Source of the DNA: Mycolicibacter senuensis
Lineage (GTDB): Bacteria > Actinomycetota > Actinomycetes > Mycobacteriales > Mycobacteriaceae
DNA length: 64,000 bases
Direction of reading: 5' to 3'
NCBI RefSeq assembly: GCF_002101885.1
Contig: NZ_LQPS01000033.1
Span: 62,001-126,000, forward strand
Position numbers and translations under genes: made by a program. This document shows, piece after piece, positions 45,768-53,731 of this stretch; position 1 is the first letter of the stretch; each line of letters begins with the position of its first letter. The notes under the pieces were generated by a model. The model searched no databases, was not told where the DNA came from, and saw only the letters and a program-made list of their open reading frames with translations.

Positions 45768-46586
45768 GTGCTGCACACCAGCCACGCAGCGGCCGAAAAT
45801 CGTTCCGGGGCGCCCTTTTACCGGGCGATCGGCGATGAGATCGAGGTCTTCCGGGCGGCGGCGCGCCGCGGGCTGCCGGTGCTGTTGAAGGGCCCCACGG
45901 GATGCGGCAAGACGCGGTTCGTGGAGGCCATGGCCGAGCAGTCGGGTCGCGACCTGATCACCGTCGCCGGACACGAGGACATGACGTCGGCAGACCTGGT
46001 GGGCCGGTTCCTGCTCAAGGGAGCAGAGACCGTCTGGGTCGACGGGCCGTTGACCCGTGCGGTGCGCGAAGGCGCCATCTTCTACCTGGACGAGGTGGTC
46101 GAGGCGCGCCAGGACACCACGGTGGTCATCCATCCCCTCGCTGATCACCGCCGAGCGCTGCCGGTCGACCGACTCGGCACGACGGTGCCGGCGGCACCGG
46201 GGTTTCAGCTGGTGATCTCCTACAACCCCGGGTATCAGAGCGTGCTGAAGAACCTCAAGGAGTCGACCCGGCAGCGGTTCGTCGCCATCGAGCTCGGCTT
46301 CCCGCCCGCGCAGACCGAGATCGACATCGTCTCGCACGAGACCGGGGTGGATCCGCAGACGGCGCAGGCACTGGTGGCTCTCGGCAACGCGATCCGGAAC
46401 CTGGACGGCTCACCGCTGCGCGAGGGCGCCTCCACCCGGATGCTGATCCTGGCCGGCGGCCTGGCCGCCGAAGGCCTCGGCCTGCGCAGCGCGGTCCAGG
46501 CCGCCATCGTCCAAGTCCTCTCCGACGACGCCGATGTCATCCGCGCACTCGGCGAACTCGCCGACGCCGTTCTTCCCCCGATGTGA
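45768..46586 (+). CDS. MoxR-type AAA+ ATPase (NorQ/CbbQ-like)
   Basis: The 272-residue ATPase has Walker A GPTGCGKT at residues 42-49, Walker B-type FYLDEVVEA, sensor VISYNPGYQ, and a STRQRF arginine-finger region. MoxR proteins such as NorQ and CbbQ remodel or insert metal into partner enzymes together with a VWA protein. The partner follows immediately with a four-base overlap (GTGA). The GTG at 45768 begins the conserved part. The client enzyme is unknown; metalloenzymes of this island are candidates. Confidence 0.88.
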   Translation: MLHTSHAAAENRSGAPFYRAIGDEIEVFRAAARRGLPVLLKGPTGCGKTRFVEAMAEQSGRDLITVAGHEDMTSADLVGRFLLKGAETVWVDGPLTRAVREGAIFYLDEVVEARQDTTVVIHPLADHRRALPVDRLGTTVPAAPGFQLVISYNPGYQSVLKNLKESTRQRFVAIELGFPPAQTEIDIVSHETGVDPQTAQALVALGNAIRNLDGSPLREGASTRMLILAGGLAAEGLGLRSAVQAAIVQVLSDDADVIRALGELADAVLPPM

Positions 46587-48271
46587 CCGCGTCGGATCCG
46601 GCCACCCCCGACCGGTTCAGGTTCGTCGCCGGCTACCTCGCGGGCCGGTCGGTCGAGGTGTCGCAGGCGTCGGCGGGCGAGGCCGCACACACCAACGGGC
46701 AGGCCATCTTCGTGTCGGCCGACGCTTCGACGGCGACGCAGCGCCGCGAGATCCTGGTCCAAGGCGCGCTGCTGGGAGCCGGGAGCCTGGAACCGCGGCT
46801 GGTCAAGGCGCTGCGGGCACGCCCGTCGGTGGCCCGGCGCTACCTGGCACTCGAGGGCGACCGGGTGCTGTGCGAGATCGCCACCCGGCTGCCGCTGGCA
46901 GCGACACTTCGCCCGGGGTCGCCGCCGCGTACGGCGACGGCCGACGAATCGCTGCAGCTGGCCCGGAGCCGGATGCACATCGCCGACCCACCGAAGTGGT
47001 TCGGCGTCATCAAGCCCGCCCGGCTGTTGCGGTCGGCCGGCGCCACCGGTGGCAAGGCCACCGATGCGGACCTGCGTCTCGGACTCAACGTCACCGAAGA
47101 ACCGGCGGACGGTGACGATGACGAGGCGGACGGCGGCGAGAGCAGAATCCTCAGGCTGTTCGACAACCCGGTCTTCAATTCCCCAGCCCTCTCCGAGTTC
47201 CTGCGAAAGCTGCTCGGCGGCTCGCGGTCCGGCGACAGCAACTCCGGCGGTGAGTCGGCGGCCCGCGCGCTGCGCCGGGCGCGCTCGGCGGGGCCGAACG
47301 CCCGCCCGCTGCCCAGCCGGATCCGGTTCACCGACGCGAGGCCTGCCGCAACGGCGGGTGTCGGCGGAGCCTGGTATCCCGAGTGGGATGTCTTCAGCAA
47401 CGCCTACCGGCCCGATTGGTGCCGCGTCGTCGATTTCCCGCTCGCCGCCGCCGCAGCCACCTCCGACTCCGGGGTGATCCACGATGACGTGCTTCGCCGG
47501 CGACTGTCACGGGTCGGTCTGGGCCCCAAGGTGTTACGCGGCCGGCCCGACGGGGATGAGCTGGACCTCGAGGCGCTCATCGATGTGTTCGTCGACTTGC
47601 GCTCCGGGCATTCGCCCCCGGAACACGTCTACACCGAACGCCGCAAGCTGGCCCGCAATCTCGGTGTGCTGATCTTGCTGGATGCCTCCGGGTCCTCGAC
47701 CGACACCGATCCGGCCGGCCTCGCGGTGCACGACCATCAGCGACGGGCCGCGGCCACGCTGGCCGTCACGCTCGAGGAACTCGGCGATCGGGTGGCCGTC
47801 TACGGGTTCCGGTCACAAGGCCGGCACTGTGTTGAGCTGCCGGCGATCAAGACCTTCGAACAACGTTTCGGCGCCGTCGGCCGGGCCCGGCTCAACCGGC
47901 TCCAGCCGTCGGGCTACACCCGGCTCGGCGCCGGAATCCGCGGCGCCGGGCAGATTCTCAAGACGCATGCGGGCACTCCGAATCGGCTGTTGCTCGTCTT
48001 GTCGGACGGGTTTCCCTACGACGTCGGCTACGAAGGCCGTTACGCCGAGGCCGACGTCAGCAAGGCCATCGAGGAACTCCGCTCCGATGGTCTGGGCTGC
48101 CTGTGTCTGACCATCGGCGCCGCCGGTGAGTCCGACCGGCCGGTCTTCGGCGCCGCAGGCCATGCCGGCGCCATGACGCTGGCCGAGTTGAGCCCGCGGA
48201 TGGACGAGTTGTTCTCCGCGGCGCTGGCCGAACTCGCCGCGCCGCGGCCCGGGCCCCGACGGTCGCGCTAG
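46583..48271 (+). CDS. VWA-domain protein, NorD/CbbO-like partner of MoxR
   Basis: The 562-residue protein has a divergent N-terminal region, a low-complexity acidic linker (PADGDDDEADGGES), and a C-terminal von Willebrand A domain with MIDAS residues in LLDASGSSTD near residue 366, TRLGAGIRGAGQI and LVLSDGFPYDVGY. It binds a metal ion and adapts the MoxR ATPase to its client. It overlaps the end of the convergent MarR gene by four bases. Confidence 0.87.
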   Translation: MTASDPATPDRFRFVAGYLAGRSVEVSQASAGEAAHTNGQAIFVSADASTATQRREILVQGALLGAGSLEPRLVKALRARPSVARRYLALEGDRVLCEIATRLPLAATLRPGSPPRTATADESLQLARSRMHIADPPKWFGVIKPARLLRSAGATGGKATDADLRLGLNVTEEPADGDDDEADGGESRILRLFDNPVFNSPALSEFLRKLLGGSRSGDSNSGGESAARALRRARSAGPNARPLPSRIRFTDARPAATAGVGGAWYPEWDVFSNAYRPDWCRVVDFPLAAAAATSDSGVIHDDVLRRRLSRVGLGPKVLRGRPDGDELDLEALIDVFVDLRSGHSPPEHVYTERRKLARNLGVLILLDASGSSTDTDPAGLAVHDHQRRAAATLAVTLEELGDRVAVYGFRSQGRHCVELPAIKTFEQRFGAVGRARLNRLQPSGYTRLGAGIRGAGQILKTHAGTPNRLLLVLSDGFPYDVGYEGRYAEADVSKAIEELRSDGLGCLCLTIGAAGESDRPVFGAAGHAGAMTLAELSPRMDELFSAALAELAAPRPGPRRSR

Positions 48272-48723
48272 TCAGGCTCGACGTGGTCGTCGAACAGCGT
48301 GTGCCCGGTGCCCTGCTCGACCACCCGGGTCAGCAGCGCCCGCAGCGTCTCCTGCTCCGGTGCGGTCAGCACGCCGAACACCTTCTCGTGCGCGGCGATC
48401 GCGTCGGCGACCACCGCCGACGCCACCGAACGTCCCTCGTCGGTGAGATACGCGCGCAGGATCCGGCCGTGCCGCGGATCCTGCTTGCGCTCCACCAGGC
48501 CGCGGCCCTCGAGTGCGCTCAGCGCCAGTTGCACCCCCTGCGGGGTGATGAGTAGCCGGCGGGCCAACTCCGCGCCGGACAGGCCGGGTTCGCCGGCCAG
48601 TTGCCGCAGCAGCCCGATCTGCGCGGTGCTCACCCCGTAATCGCTGATCGCCTCGTTCACGGTGGTCAGCGAGTAGTAGAAGGCCTGCTTGAGCAGCCAC
48701 AGGGTGTTGCGGTTGAGATCCAT
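48268..48723 (-). CDS. MarR-family transcriptional regulator
   Basis: The 151-residue protein has the MarR winged helix-turn-helix: STAQIGLLRQLAGEPGLSGAELARRLLITPQGVQLALSALEGRGLVERKQDPRHGR, residues about 30-90. It is the last gene of the Rieske-small protein-amidohydrolase operon (16-base gap). MarR regulators usually respond to aromatic or phenolic ligands, which would suit regulation of the upstream catabolic genes. Confidence 0.88.
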   Translation of the reverse strand: MDLNRNTLWLLKQAFYYSLTTVNEAISDYGVSTAQIGLLRQLAGEPGLSGAELARRLLITPQGVQLALSALEGRGLVERKQDPRHGRILRAYLTDEGRSVASAVVADAIAAHEKVFGVLTAPEQETLRALLTRVVEQGTGHTLFDDHVEPD

Positions 48724-48739
48724 GTCCCCACTTCCCTCA

Positions 48740-49993
48740 TCAGCTGCGTTTGTAGACTCGGCCGTCCTTCATCACGAACCGCACGTCGCCGGTGGTGGCG
48801 ATGTCACGGGTCGGGTCGCCCGGCACCGCGATGATATCGGCGCAGTAGCCCGGCGCCAGCCGGCCCAGGTCGTGCTCGGCGTCGATGAGTTCGGCGCTGG
48901 TGGTGGTGGCCGCCCGCAGCGCCTGCACCGGCGTCATGCCGCGCTGCACCAGCGCCGCCAGCTCCTTGGCATTCTGGCCGTGCGGGATGGCCGGCGCGTC
49001 GGTGCCGCACGCGATCCGCACGCCCGCGGCGATGGCCTTGGGCAACATGGCTTTTGCCCGCGGAAAGACCTCGGCGGCCTTCTTCTTCAGCTCGGGGGCG
49101 ATACGGTCGACGGCCATCGCGTCGGTGAGATAGGTGGTGGACACCAGGAAGGTGCCGTGATCGACCATCATCGCGATGGTCTCGTCGCTGGCCAGGAAGC
49201 CGTGCTCGATGCAGTCGATGCCGGCCCGGATGCAGGCCTGGATGGCGACGTCACCGACGGCGTGGGCGGCCACCTTCACCCCGGCGCGGTGGGCCTCGTC
49301 GGCGATCGCGGCGAACTCGGCGTCGGAGTACTGCTGAGCACCCGGCGAGGTACTGTGCGACATCACGCCGCCGGACGCCGAGACCTTGATCAGCTTGGCG
49401 CCGTGGCGAATCTGGTAGCGCACGCAGGCGATCACATCCGGTACCCCGTTGGCGATGCCCTCGGCGACCGACAGTGGCATGATCCCGGGCGCCAAGCGCT
49501 GAAAGACCGTCGGATCCAGATGCCCGCCGTAGGGCGTGACGGCATGGCCGGCGGGATAGATGCGCGGCCCGACGTGCCAGCCCTGGTCGATGGCGCGCTG
49601 CAGCGCGACGTCAAGCAGATAACCACCGGTCTTGACCATCAGCCCGAGGTTGCGCACGGTGGTGAACCCGGCTTCCAGCGTGGTCCGCGCGTTCACCGCC
49701 GCCCGCAACGTGCGATAGGCCGGGTCGTCCTGCACCCCGTGCATGGGCGTGGGTAGCCCTTCGGGGCTGCCCGGGCCGCCGATGAGCAGGTTGAGTTCCA
49801 TGTCCATCAGGCCGGGCAGCAACGTCACGTCGCCGAGGTCGATGTCGTCGGCGGCATCGGCGACCGGCGCTTCGGGATTGATCGCCGTGATACGCCCGTC
49901 GTCGATCACGATCACAGCCGGCGACCGCAGCACGCCGGCGTCGATGTCGAGCCACCGGGCGGCCCGCAGCACCGTGGTCCCGGTGCCGCTCAC
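48740..49993 (-). CDS. Amidohydrolase-superfamily protein lacking the N-terminal HxH metal motif
   Basis: The 417-residue protein has the amidohydrolase layout: VTLLPGLMDM near residue 60, KLIKVSASGGVMSHST, AHAVGDVAIQ, CIEHGF and CGTDAPAIPHGQN. Its closest fold relatives are imidazolonepropionase/prolidase-type hydrolases. The first metal pair, normally HxH right after LMDM, is E66-x-N68 here, while the Lys, two later His and the Asp are kept. The GTG start overlaps the small protein stop (GTGA). Hydrolysis of an amide or lactone is possible with a single metal; a changed activity is equally possible. Confidence 0.82.
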   Translation of the reverse strand: MSGTGTTVLRAARWLDIDAGVLRSPAVIVIDDGRITAINPEAPVADAADDIDLGDVTLLPGLMDMELNLLIGGPGSPEGLPTPMHGVQDDPAYRTLRAAVNARTTLEAGFTTVRNLGLMVKTGGYLLDVALQRAIDQGWHVGPRIYPAGHAVTPYGGHLDPTVFQRLAPGIMPLSVAEGIANGVPDVIACVRYQIRHGAKLIKVSASGGVMSHSTSPGAQQYSDAEFAAIADEAHRAGVKVAAHAVGDVAIQACIRAGIDCIEHGFLASDETIAMMVDHGTFLVSTTYLTDAMAVDRIAPELKKKAAEVFPRAKAMLPKAIAAGVRIACGTDAPAIPHGQNAKELAALVQRGMTPVQALRAATTTSAELIDAEHDLGRLAPGYCADIIAVPGDPTRDIATTGDVRFVMKDGRVYKRS

Positions 49994-50319
49994 GGGAACG
50001 GCTCGACGACGCACTCGATGACGGCGGCCCCGGAGTCGGGAACCCGTGGCTGCTTCCAGGATTCGGCCGGGAACGCCACCGTGATCATCGAATACAGCAG
50101 ATACATCAGGTTCAGCACGTCCTCGGGCAGATCGTCGAGGCTGAACTTGTCGCAGTAGGCCAGCGCCTCTTCGGCGCGTGCCGTGACGGCGTCGTAGAAC
50201 GCCTGCATGTCCGCCATCGAACTGGCCATGCGCTTGGCGTAGCGCTCCGGCTCAGAGGCCAGGCACCAGTCGTTGAACGGTTCGAGGTCGGCGAACTCCG
50301 CCGGCAGCATCGCGGTCAT
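49990..50319 (-). CDS. Small oxygenase-associated protein (about 110 residues), copy 2
   Basis: The 109-residue protein is a paralog of the one at 41444: WCLASEPERYAKRMASS, EEALAYCDKFSLDDLPED, LNLMYLLYSMITVAFPAE. It starts six bases after the canonical Rieske oxygenase stop. Its function is unknown. Its repeated place directly after a Rieske-type gene is the main clue. Helix-rich composition and one conserved Cys in YCDKF are visible. Confidence 0.8.
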   Translation of the reverse strand: MTAMLPAEFADLEPFNDWCLASEPERYAKRMASSMADMQAFYDAVTARAEEALAYCDKFSLDDLPEDVLNLMYLLYSMITVAFPAESWKQPRVPDSGAAVIECVVEPFP

Positions 50320-50325
50320 TCGAAC

Positions 50326-51591
50326 TCACACCTTCGCGTTCGCGCGCTCGTAATCGGCGATCCACGCGGCGGTTTCGGCGTGGAAGTGCCGGATCAGGAT
50401 CTCCTGGTCGTTGAGCAGGAAATGGTCCACCGCGCCGGTGCCGAGCATCGTGTGGGTGGCCTCCAGGGTGCTGGCGTCCTGCAACCCGTACTCCTTGAAC
50501 GACACGGCCGCGAGTTCCTGGGCGACCCGCTCGCTGGGCGTGCGCGGCTGCGGAAAGTACAGCGTGCCCTCGAAGATGTGCGAATCGTGCGAGGTCGGCC
50601 AGTAGTGGTAGGTCAGATACCAGCCCTGGCCCCAGAACAGAATGGTGAAGTTGGGGAAGATCTGGAACGAATCCAGGCCCCAGGGATCGCATTTCGCCGG
50701 GTTGAGCCCGTCGGGTACCGGGCCGATGTCGGGTGGGTCCCACGGGCCGAACAATCCGCTCTGGCAGATCTCCTCGATGGGCTTGCGCATCTCCGCCGAC
50801 ATCTCCCAGGCCCGCACCCCCGAAGTGCTCACCAACCGGTGCGGCCCCTCCAGCCGGTAGTGCGGCGCTTCGAAGCCGGCCTCCTCGGCCGCCACCCGGA
50901 AGGCGGCGGGTGTCTGGTTCCCGTGCAGTACCGGGGCGTGGTAGAACTCCTGGAACGCGTCCAGGAACAGCTTCCAGTTCGAGTTGACTTCCGAACGGTA
51001 CTGCCAGCGCGACGTCATCTTCCCGAACGGGTAACCCTCCAACGCCGTGACCATCGGGCCGAGGAATTCACGCAGCGACTGCTCGGGCGTCACGGCGAAG
51101 TTGACGAAGATGAAGCCCTCCCAGACCTCGCAGTGCACGCCGACCAGCCCGTAGCGACTCTTGTCCAGGTCGAAGAATTCCTCTTCCTGCTGCACGTAGG
51201 TCAGGTTGCCGTCGAGGTCGTAGCGCCAGCCGTGGTACTTGCAGGTGAACTGGCGGCAGTTCCCGCTGGTGTCCTCCAACGGCATGGTGTCCCACACCAG
51301 CTTGTTGCCGCGATGCCGGCAGACGTTGTGGTAGGCCTTGACCTCGTCAGATGTGGTGCGCACCACGATGATCGAGGTGTTGGCGACCTTGAGTTCCTTG
51401 GTGTAGTAGCTGCCCTTGCGCGGAAGCTGTTCCACCCGACCGACATTGAGCCAGGCGCGCTTGAAGATCGCCGCCCGCTCCTTCTCATAGACCTCGGGGC
51501 TGATGGAATCCCGGTAGGACACCGGTTCGGTACCGAGTTCGGGATAGTGCTGGGTCCAACTGCCCTCGGGCGGCTTGGGGAAACGCGCCAC
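50326..51591 (-). CDS. Rieske non-heme iron oxygenase, canonical cluster
   Basis: The 421-residue protein keeps C91-R-H93 and C117-K-Y-H120 for the Rieske cluster and DAFQEFYHAPVLHGN for the mononuclear iron. The GTG at 51591 lies five bases after AGGAG, so I prefer it to the GTG at 51597. It opens an operon with the small protein, amidohydrolase and MarR genes. The motif TCAAGTAGTTGA lies about 80 bp upstream. Because it is so similar to the four-cysteine paralog, it is a good internal control for that protein. Confidence 0.92.
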   Translation of the reverse strand: MARFPKPPEGSWTQHYPELGTEPVSYRDSISPEVYEKERAAIFKRAWLNVGRVEQLPRKGSYYTKELKVANTSIIVVRTTSDEVKAYHNVCRHRGNKLVWDTMPLEDTSGNCRQFTCKYHGWRYDLDGNLTYVQQEEEFFDLDKSRYGLVGVHCEVWEGFIFVNFAVTPEQSLREFLGPMVTALEGYPFGKMTSRWQYRSEVNSNWKLFLDAFQEFYHAPVLHGNQTPAAFRVAAEEAGFEAPHYRLEGPHRLVSTSGVRAWEMSAEMRKPIEEICQSGLFGPWDPPDIGPVPDGLNPAKCDPWGLDSFQIFPNFTILFWGQGWYLTYHYWPTSHDSHIFEGTLYFPQPRTPSERVAQELAAVSFKEYGLQDASTLEATHTMLGTGAVDHFLLNDQEILIRHFHAETAAWIADYERANAKV

Positions 51592-51668
51592 AACCACTCC
51601 TGTCCTGGCCGACGATGTCAGGGATGAGCCTCGATGGCGCCGACGCTATCGAAGTGACCGATCCAATG

Positions 51669-51680
51669 TCAAGTAGTTGA
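51669..51680 (-). promoter_or_regulatory. Operator-like motif upstream of canonical Rieske operon
   Basis: TCAAGTAGTTGA is a near-palindrome and matches the site at 43856-43867 at 10 of 12 positions. It lies between purF (ends 51730) and the Rieske start. Confidence 0.5.
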
Positions 51681-51729
51681 TATATATGGCCGGGGTTCGG
51701 CCCGAAAGACTGCGGGAGACCGCGTTTGG

Positions 51730-53247
51730 CTAGGGCTGGCTCAGCGCCGCGTCGCTGCCGCTCTCGGCCTGCAGCGCAGTGTTGGCCAGCATCTGCTCGA
51801 TGACGTTCTTGCCCAGGGCGCTGTCGCTGGGCAGCTCGATCGGGTAGTTGCCGTCGAAGCAGGCGCTGCACAGCCGCGACTTCGGCTGCTCGGTGGCCGC
51901 GATCATGTCCTCCAGACCCACGTAGCCCAGGCTGTCGGCGCCGATGGTGCGCCGTACCGCCTCGAGCATCTGGGTCTCGTCTTCGACGACGTTGGCGATC
52001 AGCTCGGCGGGCGAGGCGAAGTCGATGCCGTAGAAACACGGCCACTTCACCGGCGGAGAGGCGATTCGCACGTGCACCTCGACGGCGCCGGCCTCGCGCA
52101 GCATCCGCACCAGCGCCCGCTGGGTGTTGCCCCGCACGATCGAGTCGTCGACGACGATCAGCCGCTTGCCGCGGATGATCTCCCGCAGCGGGTTGAGCTT
52201 GAGCCGGATGCCGAGCTGGCGGATGGTCTGCGACGGCTGGATGAAGGTCCGACCCACATAGGCGTTCTTGGTCAGCCCCTGGCCGTAGTCGATGCCGGAC
52301 TCCTGGGCGTAGCCGACCGCGGCCGGGATGCCGGATTCCGGCACGCCGATGACCAGGTCCGCCTCGACGGGATGCTCGCGGGCCAGCCGGCGGCCGATCT
52401 CCACCCGGGTGGCGTGCACCGACCGTCCGGCGATGGTGCTGTCGGGCCGGGCCAGGTAGACGTACTCGAACACGCAGCCTTTCGGGGAGGGGTTGGCGAA
52501 CCGGGTGGAACGCACGCCGTCGGCGTCGATCGCCAGCAGCTCACCGGGTTCGATGTCCCGCACGAACGACGCGCCGACGATGTCCAGCGCGGCGGTCTCG
52601 GAGGCCACCACCCAGCCGCGATCCAGCCGCCCCAGCGACAACGGCCGAACCCCCCAGGGGTCGCGGGCCGCGTACAGGGTGTTCTCGTCCATGAAGGTCA
52701 GGCAGAAAGCGCCGCGTGCGGTCGCCAGCACCTCCAGCGCCGCCTGCTCCAGGGTGGTGTCGGCGGCACCGTGCGCCAGCAGCGCACCCAGGATGTCGGA
52801 GTCGGTGGTCGCGACGCCGGCACCACGGGTGTTGATCAGGCCCAGTTCGCGAGCGCGGCGGGCCAGTTCGGTGGTGTTGACCAGGTTGCCGTTGTGACCC
52901 AGCGCCACCCCGGTGCCCGCCGCGGTGTTGCGGAACACCGGCTGCGCGTTCTCCCAGGTGGTGTCGCCGGTGGTGGAGTAGCGGCAGTGGCCGATCGCCA
53001 CGTGGCCGGGCATCGCGGCCAGAGTCTGCTCCTCGAAGACCTGGCTGACCAGGCCGAGGTCCTTGAACACCAGCACTTGTGATCCGTCGGCGACGGCGAT
53101 GCCGGCGGCCTCTTGACCGCGGTGTTGCAACGCATACAAGCCGTAATATGTGAGCTTGGCGACTTCTTCGCCGGGAGCCCAAACGCCGAATACGCCGCAC
53201 TCTTCGCGGGGTGAGTTCTCAAGGTCTACTGGCTGCTGGTCCGGCAC
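51730..53247 (-). CDS. purF: Amidophosphoribosyltransferase PurF
   Basis: The 505-residue enzyme catalyses the first committed step of purine synthesis. After a short propeptide-like leader the glutaminase begins at EECGVFGVWAPGEEVAKLTYYGLYALQHRGQEAAG, with the catalytic Cys exposed after cleavage. The PRPP-binding motif RLIVVDDSIVRGNTQ lies near residue 355, followed by CFDGNYPIELP. Its usual downstream neighbour purM is 13.7 kb away. A TAGACT -10 (53296-53291) about 44 bp upstream is a plausible promoter. Confidence 0.96.
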   Translation of the reverse strand: MPDQQPVDLENSPREECGVFGVWAPGEEVAKLTYYGLYALQHRGQEAAGIAVADGSQVLVFKDLGLVSQVFEEQTLAAMPGHVAIGHCRYSTTGDTTWENAQPVFRNTAAGTGVALGHNGNLVNTTELARRARELGLINTRGAGVATTDSDILGALLAHGAADTTLEQAALEVLATARGAFCLTFMDENTLYAARDPWGVRPLSLGRLDRGWVVASETAALDIVGASFVRDIEPGELLAIDADGVRSTRFANPSPKGCVFEYVYLARPDSTIAGRSVHATRVEIGRRLAREHPVEADLVIGVPESGIPAAVGYAQESGIDYGQGLTKNAYVGRTFIQPSQTIRQLGIRLKLNPLREIIRGKRLIVVDDSIVRGNTQRALVRMLREAGAVEVHVRIASPPVKWPCFYGIDFASPAELIANVVEDETQMLEAVRRTIGADSLGYVGLEDMIAATEQPKSRLCSACFDGNYPIELPSDSALGKNVIEQMLANTALQAESGSDAALSQP

Positions 53248-53299
53248 GTTTTAGCTGCTCCAGGGGGACGGGCCTCAAGTGACGTTCTTCAGTCTACGG

Positions 53300-53689
53300 T
53301 CAACACGAGTGAAGTTTCACCAACGGCAGCCATCCGGCGATCTCGGCGGCCCGTGAGCCGGACAATCGCAGCTTGCCGGCGGCCGTCGCCTCGGCCGTGC
53401 TGAGCAGCCCGGCAGCCAGTAACAGCCAGCTGCGCGGGTCGGTCTCGACGACGTTGGGCGGGGTGCCGCGGGTGTGTCGCGGTCCGGCGATGCACTGCAC
53501 CGCGACAAAGGGCGGCACCCGCACCTCGACGCTGGCGCCCGGGGCCGCCTCCGCCAGGGTGCGGGCGGTGAGGCGGACCGCGGCGGCCAACTCGTTCCGG
53601 TCCGGGGCGGGCCGGGTCTCGTCGCGCAGCCACCCGGCCAGCGCCAGCACGGCGGCGCGGGTCTGCGCCGGATCGGCGGGAGCGGGCAT
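53300..53689 (-). CDS. Sterol-carrier-family protein (Rv0807 type)
   Basis: The 129-residue protein starts MPAPADPAQTRAAVLALAGWLRDE and has a SCP2-like pattern (VEVRVPPFVAVQCIAG; DPRSWLLLAAGLLSTAEATAAGKLRLSG). It precedes purF, as does Rv0807 in M. tuberculosis. TACCCT lies seven bases before the ATG, so it is predicted leaderless. The long overlapping frame on the same strand is an artefact of GC bias. The ligand is unknown. Confidence 0.82.
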   Translation of the reverse strand: MPAPADPAQTRAAVLALAGWLRDETRPAPDRNELAAAVRLTARTLAEAAPGASVEVRVPPFVAVQCIAGPRHTRGTPPNVVETDPRSWLLLAAGLLSTAEATAAGKLRLSGSRAAEIAGWLPLVKLHSC

Positions 53690-53731
53690 GCGCCTCAGGG
53701 TATTCGGGTGCCCGCGCGGCTCGTCGCAGTC

